Positions 1-6,794 of a DNA stretch of 37,174 nt are shown piece after piece. Source of the stretch: Bacillota bacterium (lineage in GTDB: Bacteria > Bacillota > Clostridia > Oscillospirales > Acutalibacteraceae); contig JAEZRH010000053.1 of assembly GCA_023412845.1 (NCBI GenBank), forward strand, positions 1 to 37,174. The letters are read 5' to 3'. Made by a program: the position numbers and the translations under genes. Every line of letters begins with the position of its first letter. Within the stretch, counting starts at the first letter, position 1. The notes under the pieces are model-generated. The model searched no databases, had not been told where the DNA came from, and saw only the letters and a program-made list of their open reading frames with translations.

Positions 1-441
1 GGAATAGCTCGAAAGCGGGCGGTAAAGCGCGTCGAACGTGTGGGCGGCGACGAGGATGTTCCCCCCTTCGACCGAAAGCACCACCGGCGTGTGGTAAAAG
101 TGTTCGTCCGAAGTGCCGAGCTGCACAAGATCGCCCGGCTGCAGGGCGTCTTCGTCCGTTTCTTCCACGTAAGGCCCCGCGGACTTGTTCGTTACAAGAA
201 ATCTGTGAAGGAACTCCACGCCGCTCCACGAGGCGGAACGGTCGCTGTGGCTGTTGCAGTACCAGCCGTAGACGGGAGTGTAATTCATCACCCGGCAGCC
301 CGCGTAAACGCACTGCGAGGCAAAATTCGTGCAGTCGCCGCCCATGCCGTCGAAGCTGGGAAAACGAGGGTTCCGCTTCATGGCCCAGGTTTCGGCGTAC
401 TTTACGGCGGCGGCGCGGTCGTATGGAATCTGTATCAGCAT
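1..441 (-). CDS. Amidase_6-like cysteine amidase domain protein (C-terminus beyond the left edge)
   Basis: The reading frame is open from an ATG at 441 to the left edge (147 codons), so the C-terminus is missing. The start is supported by a GGAAGGGG ribosome site about 7 bases upstream. The protein opens with YDRAAAVKYAETWAMKRNP and continues with GGDCTNFASQCVYAG, GWY, SASWSGVEFLHRFL and PGDLVQL. This is the usual order of motifs in the putative amidase domain family PF12671 (Amidase_6), an NlpC/P60-like cysteine hydrolase fold in which the Cys of GGDCTNFASQ is the likely nucleophile. There is no signal peptide, so it is either cytoplasmic or exported by another route. Its substrate is not predictable; peptide or wall amide bonds are the family expectation. 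The family call rests on motif recall only. Confidence 0.8.
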   Translation of the reverse strand, partial: MLIQIPYDRAAAVKYAETWAMKRNPRFPSFDGMGGDCTNFASQCVYAGCRVMNYTPVYGWYCNSHSDRSASWSGVEFLHRFLVTNKSAGPYVEETDEDALQPGDLVQLGTSDEHFYHTPVVLSVEGGNILVAAHTFDALYRPLSSYS

Positions 442-475
442 GCCGGCTTCCCCTTCCCGCGGGTTTGACCGCCCG

Positions 476-493
476 CATACCATACATGGTATG
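476..493. promoter_or_regulatory. 8-bp perfect inverted repeat (operator-like)
   Basis: CATACCAT and ATGGTATG flank a two-base AC centre. It lies between the start of the amidase gene (441, minus) and the end of the LiaF-like gene (550, minus), about 35 bases upstream of the amidase start. It has no U-run and is short for a terminator, so a protein-binding operator is the better guess. Confidence 0.4.
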
Positions 494-519
494 TGGAATG
501 GGGAAAATATGAAACGGGT

Positions 520-542
520 GCCGGGGTATAAAAATCCCCGGC
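520..542 (-). terminator. Hairpin downstream of the LiaF-like gene
   Basis: A 7-bp stem (GCCGGGG with CCCCGGC) closes a 9-base A/T loop just after the stop codon at 550. Read on the minus strand it is followed by a weak T-rich stretch, so it is probably the terminator of the LytTR/LiaF-like operon. Confidence 0.45.
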
Positions 543-549
543 GGACCGT

Positions 550-1281
550 TTAAATATAGTGGATCTCGATGTTGCCGAAGGATGCCGAACCGGTGAGCGT
601 CAGGCGCGGCGCGCCGGGCTCAGGCGCCTCCCGGCGGATGTCGTCCTGCACGTGGCCGAGACTGGTACGCAGATGATCCGTCACCTGCCAGCCGTGGGGG
701 AGAAACAGCTTCATCTCGCCGAAGCTGCATTCCGCGAAGACCTCGGCTCCTTCGGGGCTCAACTGCACCTGGTCGAAGTACACATCCAGTTCGCCGAATG
801 AAACAGAGAGCTGCGCGCTTTTCATGTAGCCGGAATGCAGATATTTGCTGGAGGAGCCGAAGCTGATCTTCGCGACGGGATTGTCGCCGTCGATGTCCTC
901 CGTATTGGATACAAAGCTCTCTACATCTCCGTGCCTGCCGCGCCAGTCGTGCCCGCAGTGATCGTACCAGCGCCAATGGCGGTGGTGCCCGAAGATCATC
1001 TCCAGACCGGTGGAAGCGAGCACGACGGCCAGCAGCAGCAGCCAGACCGAGACGTTCGGCCAGCCAAGCGGCGATCTGTAGATCGCGTACAGAAGCGCCA
1101 CGGGAGCCAGGATGCCGAAGAAATTCAGCTTAACGAGGCTGTCTATGAAGATCGCGGCCAGCAGAACCGTGGCGGCGATGCTCCAGAAGCCGATGACATG
1201 GAACGCGTTGAACTGGCTGCCTACGGCGAAAATCGCGGCCAAAATCAGAAAGATGCCCCAGAACCAGTTTTTCCCTTTCAT
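550..1281 (-). CDS. LiaF-like four-helix membrane protein
   Basis: A 243-residue protein. The first ~95 residues contain four hydrophobic segments (about 6-22, 30-48, 53-69 and 78-97). These are followed by a short His/Trp-rich linker (residues 98-118, six His and one Cys). A soluble C-terminal half holds repeated SFGxxxxxx strands (KISFGSSSK, VSFGELDVYF, ECSFGEMKLFLP, SASFGNIEIHY), which suggests the right-handed beta-helix of LiaF/DUF2154-type domains. LiaF proteins sit in the membrane and restrain the cell-envelope stress sensor LiaS. No LiaRS pair is visible here; instead the gene follows a LytTR regulator by three bases, so it may serve as that regulator's membrane partner. The LiaF-like fold is moderately secure; the role is inference. 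Confidence 0.7.
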   Translation of the reverse strand: MKGKNWFWGIFLILAAIFAVGSQFNAFHVIGFWSIAATVLLAAIFIDSLVKLNFFGILAPVALLYAIYRSPLGWPNVSVWLLLLAVVLASTGLEMIFGHHRHWRWYDHCGHDWRGRHGDVESFVSNTEDIDGDNPVAKISFGSSSKYLHSGYMKSAQLSVSFGELDVYFDQVQLSPEGAEVFAECSFGEMKLFLPHGWQVTDHLRTSLGHVQDDIRREAPEPGAPRLTLTGSASFGNIEIHYI

Positions 1282-1284
1282 GGA

Positions 1285-1740
1285 TCAAATACCCCTTTCA
1301 GCCATGCGGAGCCGAAGTTCACGATAGTAGTACCGCGAGGCGTAAACCTGCTTGTGGCTGCCCTCAAACTGGATCAGGCTGGCGGAAGCAAGGTTGCGCG
1401 AAATGGAACGGATCCGCAGGATGTTGACGATGGTGGATTTCGCCGCCCTTGCGAAGTACCGGGGGAGGATTTCCTCCAGCTCGTACAGGCGGTGTTTGAT
1501 GCGGTAGGAATCGTCGGCGGTATGGGCGTAGACAAAATCGCCTTCCGTTTCAAAGAAGAGAATCTCGTCGAGGGGAAGATAATATTCCTCGCTGCCCTTG
1601 TAAAAGATGATCTTTGGCCCGGAACCGGCCTGCTCGAGGATATACTGCTGAATCTTCCGGATGTTCTCGTCCACGCGGCCGCAGCGGATGAGGACTTCAT
1701 CCTCCGGAAGATTTTCGACCAGTTCGATCCGAACTTTCAT
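1285..1740 (-). CDS. LytTR-family DNA-binding regulator (no receiver domain)
   Basis: A 151-residue protein. The start at 1740 is chosen because a GGGGTGAT ribosome site precedes it; an in-frame extension to 1899 lacks one and has atypical composition. Residues 1-45 resemble a short dimerisation arm. Residues ~50-148 form a LytTR domain (EEYYLPLDEILFFETEGDFVYAHT, then YELEEILPRYFARAAKSTIVNILRI and YASRYYYRELRLRM). LytTR proteins bind tandem imperfect repeats in promoters. Stand-alone LytTR regulators are commonly co-transcribed with a small membrane protein, as here, where the LiaF-like gene starts three bases after the stop. Regulation of its own operon and of envelope functions is a family-based inference; no signal-sensing domain is present. 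Confidence 0.85.
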   Translation of the reverse strand: MKVRIELVENLPEDEVLIRCGRVDENIRKIQQYILEQAGSGPKIIFYKGSEEYYLPLDEILFFETEGDFVYAHTADDSYRIKHRLYELEEILPRYFARAAKSTIVNILRIRSISRNLASASLIQFEGSHKQVYASRYYYRELRLRMAERGI

Positions 1741-1906
1741 TCCATCACCCCGCATGAAAACAGTATAGCCTGCCGCAGCCCGGCTGGAAAGGGGTTCCCG
1801 CCCACCGGTGCGGGAAGGGCCGGTAACCGGTCGAAAAACCGGGGGCGACCGGTATATGCCGGCGCGCCGCGGGCCAATTTCCGCGAAAGACGAGAGCACA
1901 TGATAT

Positions 1907-1924
1907 CTGGAAAGAAATTTCCAG
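1907..1924. promoter_or_regulatory. 7-bp inverted repeat CTGGAAA-N4-TTTCCAG
   Basis: A perfect inverted repeat with a four-base spacer lies about 170 bases upstream of the LytTR gene and 170 bases upstream of the divergent secreted-protein gene, next to an A/T-rich stretch (1945-1980). The divergent position suits a shared operator. Who binds it is unknown. Confidence 0.35.
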
Positions 1925-2096
1925 CGGAAGCATGGTTCCGACGTTTAAAAATAATATAAAAATATAATAATAAAGAGAATCGGAATAGCCCGGGAAAGCT
2001 CCGCATATGGACACGGGACACACAACGGTTCCGCGGTTCAGCCGGAGATGCTGAAACCCGGGTATTGGAATCATTCGGAAGGAAAGAAGGATCGTT

Positions 2097-2879
2097 ATGA
2101 AAAAGTGCAGATTGCTGGCGGTCTTATTGGCTGTGGTCGCCGCGGCGGCGGTGATTTCGCCGTCCGTTTCCCTTGCGGCGTCCTCTCCCCGCGTGGCGAG
2201 CGATACGGCGGCGTCCATCAGCCGCGCGCAGTACAGTTCCTATCAGTTCAGGCTCACGGTGTATGGGACCCATGCCAAACCGAGCATCACGGTCGGGGAC
2301 GGCAAGGTGCTCCAGACCCAGAAAACGGCGGCGGCGAAAGATAAGCAGGGAAACGACGTTTATTACTTTCGGGTGAAGGCCGTCGGCACTCCGGGCAGCT
2401 CCGCGGGCGTTTACACGAAGCTGCCGGGCCAGAAGGCCGTCAAGCAGTGCGTCGTGAGAGTGGTCGAAAAAACAGTTCCGTACCAGTACTACTACGCGGG
2501 CTTTGTTCTGCAGAACAGCAAGTCGCTGAAAATCGGCGCGCGGGACCTGCCGAACGGCGACACCCTTTTTGCAACTCAGAAGGAATGGAACGCTTTCCGG
2601 AGCAAATACCTGAGCGACAGCATTGATCTGGGCTATGCGAGAAGCACGGACATCGATTTTTCAAAGGATTCCGTCCTGTACCATTCCCAGAATTCCGCGA
2701 AGCAGGATGTGATGGCGAATGCCTACCTCGTCGATAAGGTGGTGCTGGAAAACGGCAAGCCGGTTTTATACGGAAAGGATTTCGGCGGTGGACTCCGCAT
2801 CACGGCGGCTAACCACAATTTTGCGGACCATAAATATGTCGTTCTCGTCCTTCTGAAAAAATCGGACCTGAACGGATAG
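2097..2879 (+). CDS. Secreted protein of unknown function
   Basis: A 260-residue protein. It starts with a classic signal peptide (MKKCR, then a long Ala/Val/Leu core ending near VSLAASS, residue ~28). The mature part is predicted to be mostly beta strand, for example YQFRLTVYG and PSITVGDGKVLQTQ, with no catalytic motif that I recognise. The C-terminal half contains a charged, aromatic region (ATQKEWNAFRSKYLSD) and ends in VVLVLLKKSDLNG. The ATG follows a GGAAGGAAAGAAGGA ribosome region. It stands alone between divergent and convergent neighbours and is followed by its own hairpin. A cell-surface or extracellular role is all that can be said. Confidence 0.75.
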   Translation: MKKCRLLAVLLAVVAAAAVISPSVSLAASSPRVASDTAASISRAQYSSYQFRLTVYGTHAKPSITVGDGKVLQTQKTAAAKDKQGNDVYYFRVKAVGTPGSSAGVYTKLPGQKAVKQCVVRVVEKTVPYQYYYAGFVLQNSKSLKIGARDLPNGDTLFATQKEWNAFRSKYLSDSIDLGYARSTDIDFSKDSVLYHSQNSAKQDVMANAYLVDKVVLENGKPVLYGKDFGGGLRITAANHNFADHKYVVLVLLKKSDLNG

Positions 2880-2903
2880 ACTGCAGCCAGTCCACAGTCC
2901 AGA

Positions 2904-2946
2904 CTCCGGAGAGACGTTCCGCGGAACGCTTCCCCGGAGCTTTTCG
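2904..2946 (+). terminator. Intrinsic terminator-like hairpin after the secreted protein
   Basis: A nested hairpin: CTCCGG (2904-2909) pairs with CCGGAG (2934-2939) around the 14-bp palindrome CGTTCCGCGGAACG (2915-2928). It is followed by CTTTTCG on the plus strand. Confidence 0.55.
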
Positions 2947-3006
2947 CATCGGGGGAGGAGCGGTTCACACACCGGCCGGTGCGCCGGAACGGGTTTCGCC
3001 TCAAGC

Positions 3007-3942
3007 CTATGAAACGGTTACGCGGCACGATGCCTTGATGTAATTGCTTGTCCGAGCCGTGATCACGGCGGTTCCCCTGCGGACGCCGTACACGGTTCCG
3101 TTTTTCACCTGCGCGACGCCTGAGTTGGAGGTAGACCAGACGGTCAGGTTTTTGCTGATCTCATGGTTGATCAGGGTGACCGTCGCGGTCAGGTCACGCG
3201 TTTTCCCAGCCTTTGCGGTCATGCTTTTCTGATCCATGGAGACGGAAACGGGCACGTAAGCGTAAAGCGCGATGCTGTGTGCGAGATTTTGCGCGATTCC
3301 GTCGATGTCGGACTCAATCCACTGTGCGTCCTGCGGGTCGTCGTGATACGCGGTTTCGATCAGGCAGTGCGGCATCGGGGGCATGTACATTTCCCAGAGC
3401 GCGTCCTTCGTTTCGGTGCTTACGGCGCTTTTGTCCGGATAGATGAAATTATCCTTCAGAAGATTCGCGAACCGGAGGCTCGGTCCGCCTTTCGACGGAT
3501 AGAAGATCGTCGTTCCCTTTGTCTTCGGGCCGCCGTCCTTCGCGTTGGAATGGATGGCGAGGTATAAATTGCAGTGATTCGCCTGCGCCTGCTTCACGCG
3601 GGCCTCGATTTCGCGTTTCTGGCTGGAGCGCGGCCCGGAATGCGGCGCGCCGATGACGGAATGAATCCCGTACTGGTAAAGATAACGCGACACCGCCGCG
3701 GCGATCGGCCGCATGTGTGCCTCCTCGCCGCCGGAGCTGTCGCAGTAAGCGTTCCACGGCTGTGCGGACGGGCTGAGGTACACCTTGAAGTCCTGTACGA
3801 CGGGCGTCGGGCGCGTCGCTTTGAAGCTGATTCCGGCGGCTCTGGCGGGCGCGCCGCTTCCGGCGGGGAATAGCCCCGCGCCGAACAGAGTGCAAAGGGC
3901 CAGACAGACAGCGGCTTTCAGGCGAGGTTTCAAATGGTTCAT
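3007..3942 (-). CDS. Secreted N-acetylmuramoyl-L-alanine amidase (Amidase_3-like) with Big_2 domain
   Basis: A 311-residue protein with a signal peptide of ~36 residues (hydrophobic core 9-25, Ala-rich cleavage region). Residues ~50-228 resemble Amidase_3: GGEEAHMRPIAAAV (Glu73/74), LYLAIHSNA (His131) and CLIETAYHDD (Glu196) match the second zinc ligand, the histidine ligand and the catalytic glutamate. The usual first zinc histidine of the HxG motif is replaced by YLSPSAQPWN, as in a sub-group of spore and phage amidases. Residues ~231-311 form a bacterial Ig-like Big_2 domain (SVSMDQKSMTAKAGKTRDLTAT, then GTAVITARTSN), probably for wall attachment. The substrate would be the amide bond between muramic acid and L-Ala in peptidoglycan. 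An AAGGAG ribosome site lies 7 bases before the start. Confidence 0.85.
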   Translation of the reverse strand: MNHLKPRLKAAVCLALCTLFGAGLFPAGSGAPARAAGISFKATRPTPVVQDFKVYLSPSAQPWNAYCDSSGGEEAHMRPIAAAVSRYLYQYGIHSVIGAPHSGPRSSQKREIEARVKQAQANHCNLYLAIHSNAKDGGPKTKGTTIFYPSKGGPSLRFANLLKDNFIYPDKSAVSTETKDALWEMYMPPMPHCLIETAYHDDPQDAQWIESDIDGIAQNLAHSIALYAYVPVSVSMDQKSMTAKAGKTRDLTATVTLINHEISKNLTVWSTSNSGVAQVKNGTVYGVRRGTAVITARTSNYIKASCRVTVS

Positions 3943-4289
3943 TTTTGTACTCCTTCTGATCGCGGATGTTTCGTGTTATTTCTCATTTATTTTCCATTTT
4001 ACACCTTTTACCGCGTTGAGGAAAGTCCTGTGTGATATTACAAAAAGGCAGGAAAGCGGCGCACAAATGAGAAACGGGCGGAATAAACACCCGGCGCGGT
4101 TTTAGCGGCAACGCATTGCGCCGGTTTCACCGACCTGAGAAAAAGAAAAACGGGCGCGCCCGATGCGAAGGGCGCGCCCGTTCTTATGAAAATTGATTGT
4201 TGAGCCGAGCCGGCGGGAGCCGCCTCCGGCTGTCCGGGCGGAAAACGGCCCTGATTTTCACACGGCGCCGCATGCCCGGCCGAAACAGG
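3943..4289. other. Intergenic region between the amidase and pta
   Basis: About 350 bases without a gene. It holds the A/T-rich upstream region of the amidase gene (3960-4030), the pta terminator (4141-4180) and most of one copy of the dispersed intergenic repeat (4200-4300). Nothing else is recognised. Confidence 0.6.
4141..4180 (-). terminator. Intrinsic terminator of pta
   Basis: An 11-bp GC stem (4151-4161 with 4170-4180) encloses an 8-base loop. On the minus strand it is followed by TTTTTCTTTTT, which fixes the direction. Confidence 0.85.
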
Positions 4290-4300
4290 CTATGCCTGCT
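4200..4300 (-). repeat. Dispersed intergenic repeat, copy beside pta
   Basis: It contains the shared core GGCCGAAAC (4278-4286) followed by AGGC-N3-GCCTGC, and upstream the shared segment GGCTGTCCGGGC near 4225-4240. Aligned by eye, it follows the copy at 35835-35933 almost module by module. The core overlaps the pta stop codon (4290-4292). Confidence 0.6.
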
Positions 4301-5282
4301 GCGCCTGTACCGCAGTGATGGCGATCACGCCGACGATGTCCTCGGCCTTGCAGCCGCGGGAAAGATCGTTGACCGGTTTTGCGATGCCCTGCAGGATCGG
4401 CCCGTAAGCGGAGGCCTTAGCGAGGCGCTCGACCAGCTTGTAGCAGATGTTGCCGACGTTCAGGTCCGGGAAAATGAGCACGTTGGCCTGCCCGGCGACC
4501 TTGCTGCCCGGGGCTTTCGATTCCGCGACGGAGGGAACGAGGGCCGCGTCCGCCTGCAGCTCGCCGTCGAGCAGCAGGTCCGGGGCCTTTTCCTTGGCGA
4601 GCTTCGTAGCTTCCACGACCTTGTCGACCAGCGCGTCCTTGCCGCTGCCGTAGCTGGAGAATGAAAGCATGGCCACCTTCGGTTCCGCGCCGACGATGGC
4701 TTTGAATGACTTCGCGGAGGAGATGGCGATCTCGGAGAGCTCGTCGGCCGAGGGGTTGATGTTCAGACCGCAGTCAGAAAATACGAATGTTCCGTTTTCG
4801 CCGAATTCGCAGTTCGGGACGGAAATGAGGAAAAATCCGGAAACAAGCTTCGCGTCCGGGGCCGTGCGCACGATCTGCAGGGCGGGGCGGAGCGTGTTCG
4901 CCGTGGAGTGGCACGCGCCGGAAACCATGCCGTCGGCGGCGCCCTTTTTCACCATCATCACGCCGAAATACGTCGCGTCGTTCATCGTCTCGTCCGCCTT
5001 TTCGGGGGTCATGCCCTTCGCCTTGCGGAGCTCGTAGAACGTGTTGGCGTATTCCGCGTGCAGTGGTGTGTTCAGCGGATCGACGATCTGCGCCTTCGAC
5101 AGGTCGAGCCCGTCGGCCGCAGCCAGCACTTCTTTTTCATTTCCCAGAAGGATCACGTTGGCGATGCCGCGTTTCAGCACTTCGGCGGCCGCCGTGACGA
5201 CGCGTTTGTCGGTCCCTTCCGGAAGAACGATGGTCTTCTTGTCCTCCATCGCTTTCTGGATGGTTCTTTCCATGAAATCCAT
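4290..5282 (-). CDS. pta: Phosphate acetyltransferase
   Basis: A 330-residue protein of the length usual for the short, single-domain Pta. It transfers acetyl between CoA and phosphate, giving acetyl phosphate for ATP production by acetate kinase in fermentation. Visible signatures are TIVLPEGTDKRVVTAA near the N-terminus, MVSGACHSTANTLRPALQIVRT, KLVSGFFLISV, MLSFSSYGSG, LLLDGELQADAALVPSVA, KVAGQANVLIFPDLNVGNICYKLVERLA and the C-terminal GPILQGIAKPVNDLSRGC. The start at 5282 has a GAGAGG site at a 9-base spacing; an upstream in-frame ATG (MLLM) overlaps that site and is unlikely. No ackA gene lies within the window, so the partner is elsewhere. The promoter lies near 5375 and the terminator is at 4141-4180. 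The last codons and the stop lie in the dispersed repeat. Confidence 0.97.
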   Translation of the reverse strand: MDFMERTIQKAMEDKKTIVLPEGTDKRVVTAAAEVLKRGIANVILLGNEKEVLAAADGLDLSKAQIVDPLNTPLHAEYANTFYELRKAKGMTPEKADETMNDATYFGVMMVKKGAADGMVSGACHSTANTLRPALQIVRTAPDAKLVSGFFLISVPNCEFGENGTFVFSDCGLNINPSADELSEIAISSAKSFKAIVGAEPKVAMLSFSSYGSGKDALVDKVVEATKLAKEKAPDLLLDGELQADAALVPSVAESKAPGSKVAGQANVLIFPDLNVGNICYKLVERLAKASAYGPILQGIAKPVNDLSRGCKAEDIVGVIAITAVQAQQA

Positions 5283-5374
5283 GAGTAACATCCTCTCTGA
5301 TTCAAAATCCGGTTCAAAGATCCGCCCCGGGCGGCTTTTCAACCGCCGGGACGGACCGGTACGCACTGTCAATT

Positions 5375-5380
5375 ATTATA
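5375..5380 (-). promoter_or_regulatory. -10 element of the pta promoter
   Basis: On the minus strand GCGGTATAAT ends 93 bases upstream of the pta start. No good -35 is visible (a T-rich run), so this is an extended -10 or an activated promoter. Confidence 0.5.
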
Positions 5381-5427
5381 CCGCTTCCACCGGGGAAAAA
5401 AAAGAAATGTTAGAAAAAAAATGAAAT

Positions 5428-5459
5428 ATAAACGGGAAAGGCCGCCCCGAAGGGCGGCC
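5428..5459 (-). terminator. Intrinsic terminator of the small membrane protein gene
   Basis: The stem GGCCGCCC/GGGCGGCC with the stable tetraloop CGAA (5440-5459) directly follows the stop at 5468. A TTTCCCGTTTATATTT tail follows on the minus strand. Confidence 0.75.
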
Positions 5460-5467
5460 AAAGCGGA

Positions 5468-5806
5468 TCAATAACCTGTTCTGGCAAAGCTGCTCAAAGC
5501 GGCAAACGTGCTTGCGCCGAAAAGGATGCACAGCACGATGACGACGGCCATGATGATCAGCTGCGCGCGGGCCCAGTTCTTTTTGTTCCGGTTGCCGTTG
5601 CCGAACCCCCACACGAACAGCATGATGATGTTGACGATGGGGATCGCGGAGATCAGAAACATAATGACGTAGGATCCCACGCTGAGCGGCGAGGTGTCCT
5701 CCCATGCTCCGGGATATTGGTACGGCTGCGGCTGATACGGCGGCTGGGGCGGCTGCGGCTGGCTCTGGCAGGGCTCGGGCTGCGGATTGAAATTCTGTTC
5801 TTCCAT
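5468..5806 (-). CDS. Small membrane protein with Pro/Gln-rich N-terminus
   Basis: A 112-residue protein. The start at 5806 is supported by AAGGAGG 8 bases upstream; an extension to 5842 has no such site. Residues 1-38 are a low-complexity Pro/Gln/Tyr tract (PQPEPCQSQPQPPQPPYQPQ). Two hydrophobic helices follow (about 46-66 and 82-106), joined by a short basic loop (GFGNGNRNKKNWARAQ). The layout, a disordered cytoplasmic tail plus a two-helix hairpin, is common among small Firmicute membrane proteins of unknown function. It is transcribed alone: it has its own terminator, and the next gene downstream (pta) has its own promoter. I do not recognise a named family with confidence. Confidence 0.7.
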   Translation of the reverse strand: MEEQNFNPQPEPCQSQPQPPQPPYQPQPYQYPGAWEDTSPLSVGSYVIMFLISAIPIVNIIMLFVWGFGNGNRNKKNWARAQLIIMAVVIVLCILFGASTFAALSSFARTGY

Positions 5807-5957
5807 GACTTTGGCCTCCTTATATATTTCCCTCGTTTCCATAATAATATTTTATCGGCCGCTTCACAAGAAAAATTTGTCCCGGCGGGCCCGGGACCGC
5901 CCAGCAGCGGAAGTTTTCAAGGCGCGGACCGGATTTGTTAAAATATTATTTATCGTA

Positions 5958-5986
5958 TTGATTCGCAGGCGCGAATCCGCTATAAT
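5958..5986 (+). promoter_or_regulatory. Sigma-A-type promoter of the NifU-like operon
   Basis: TTGATT and TATAAT are separated by 17 bases. The start codon lies about 90 bases downstream. Confidence 0.75.
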
Positions 5987-6077
5987 GAAACAGCATGAAT
6001 CTGCGGTTTCTGCGAAAAAACGCACGGCGGCAGGATGCGGAAAACACGGGGAATCAATAACCGAAAGGAGTACCGAT

Positions 6078-6770
6078 ATGAATTATTCCGCAGAAGTGGA
6101 AAAGATGTGTGTCGTTACCAAGGGACCCAAGCACGGCCCGGCCCCCATTCCCGAAGAGGGAAAATGGGTCAAAGCCTATGAGATCAAGGACATTTCCGGC
6201 CTTACCCACGGCGTCGGCTGGTGCGCGCCCCAGCAGGGTGCCTGCAAGCTGACCCTGAACGTCAAGGAGGGCGTCGTGCAGGAGGCTCTGGTCGAGACAG
6301 TCGGCTGCTCCGGCATGACCCATTCCGCTGCCATGGCTGCGGAGATTCTGCCGGGCAAGACGATCCTCGAGTGCCTGAACACCGACCTTGTGTGCGACGC
6401 CATCAACGTCGCCATGCGCGAGCTGTTCAAGCAGATCGTTTACGGCAGAAGCCAGACGGCTTTCTCCGAGGGCGGCCTTCCCATCGGCGCGGGCCTTGAG
6501 GACCTGGGCAAGGGGCTTCGTTCGCAGGTCGGAACCATGTACAGCACCGCCGCGAAGGGCGTGCGCTACCTCGAGATGACGGAAGGCTACGTGATCAAGC
6601 TCGCTCTCGACGAGAACAGCGAGGTCATCGGCTACCAGTTCGTGAAGCTCGGCAAGATGATGGAAGACATCCGCCACGGCGTGAGCCCGGATGAGGCGTA
6701 CAAGAAAAATATCGGCCAGTACGGCCGTTTCGACAACGCGGCCAAGTACATAGATCCGCGTGAAGAATAA
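6078..6770 (+). CDS. NifU-like iron-sulfur cluster assembly scaffold
   Basis: A 230-residue protein. The ATG at 6078 follows AAAGGAG at 7 bases; the open frame extends upstream, but without a ribosome site. Cys49 (GWCAPQQGACKL), Cys77 (VGCSGMTHSAAMAA) and Cys106 (LVCDAINVAM) have the spacing and contexts of the three cluster-binding cysteines of the NifU/IscU N-terminal fold, though the Asp-containing PGGD motif of true IscU is absent. Cys11, Cys56 and Cys99 add further potential ligands. The C-terminal part (GTMYSTAAKGVRYLEMTEGYV onward) is not part of IscU. It is followed after 24 bases by the GGGtGRT protein, a pairing I recall as conserved in anaerobes. Cluster assembly for that partner is inference; no cysteine desulfurase is adjacent. 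Confidence 0.8.
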   Translation: MNYSAEVEKMCVVTKGPKHGPAPIPEEGKWVKAYEIKDISGLTHGVGWCAPQQGACKLTLNVKEGVVQEALVETVGCSGMTHSAAMAAEILPGKTILECLNTDLVCDAINVAMRELFKQIVYGRSQTAFSEGGLPIGAGLEDLGKGLRSQVGTMYSTAAKGVRYLEMTEGYVIKLALDENSEVIGYQFVKLGKMMEDIRHGVSPDEAYKKNIGQYGRFDNAAKYIDPREE

Positions 6771-6794
6771 GGCTATATAAGGAGGACATGCGAA

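Noticed and set aside
40..468. A 142-codon plus-strand frame at the left edge
   Set aside because: The minus strand there encodes a clear Amidase_6 domain with a ribosome site, so the plus frame is a shadow.
835..1959. A 374-codon open frame on the plus strand
   Set aside because: It is antisense to the LytTR/LiaF-like pair, which has recognisable domains, ribosome sites and operon spacing.
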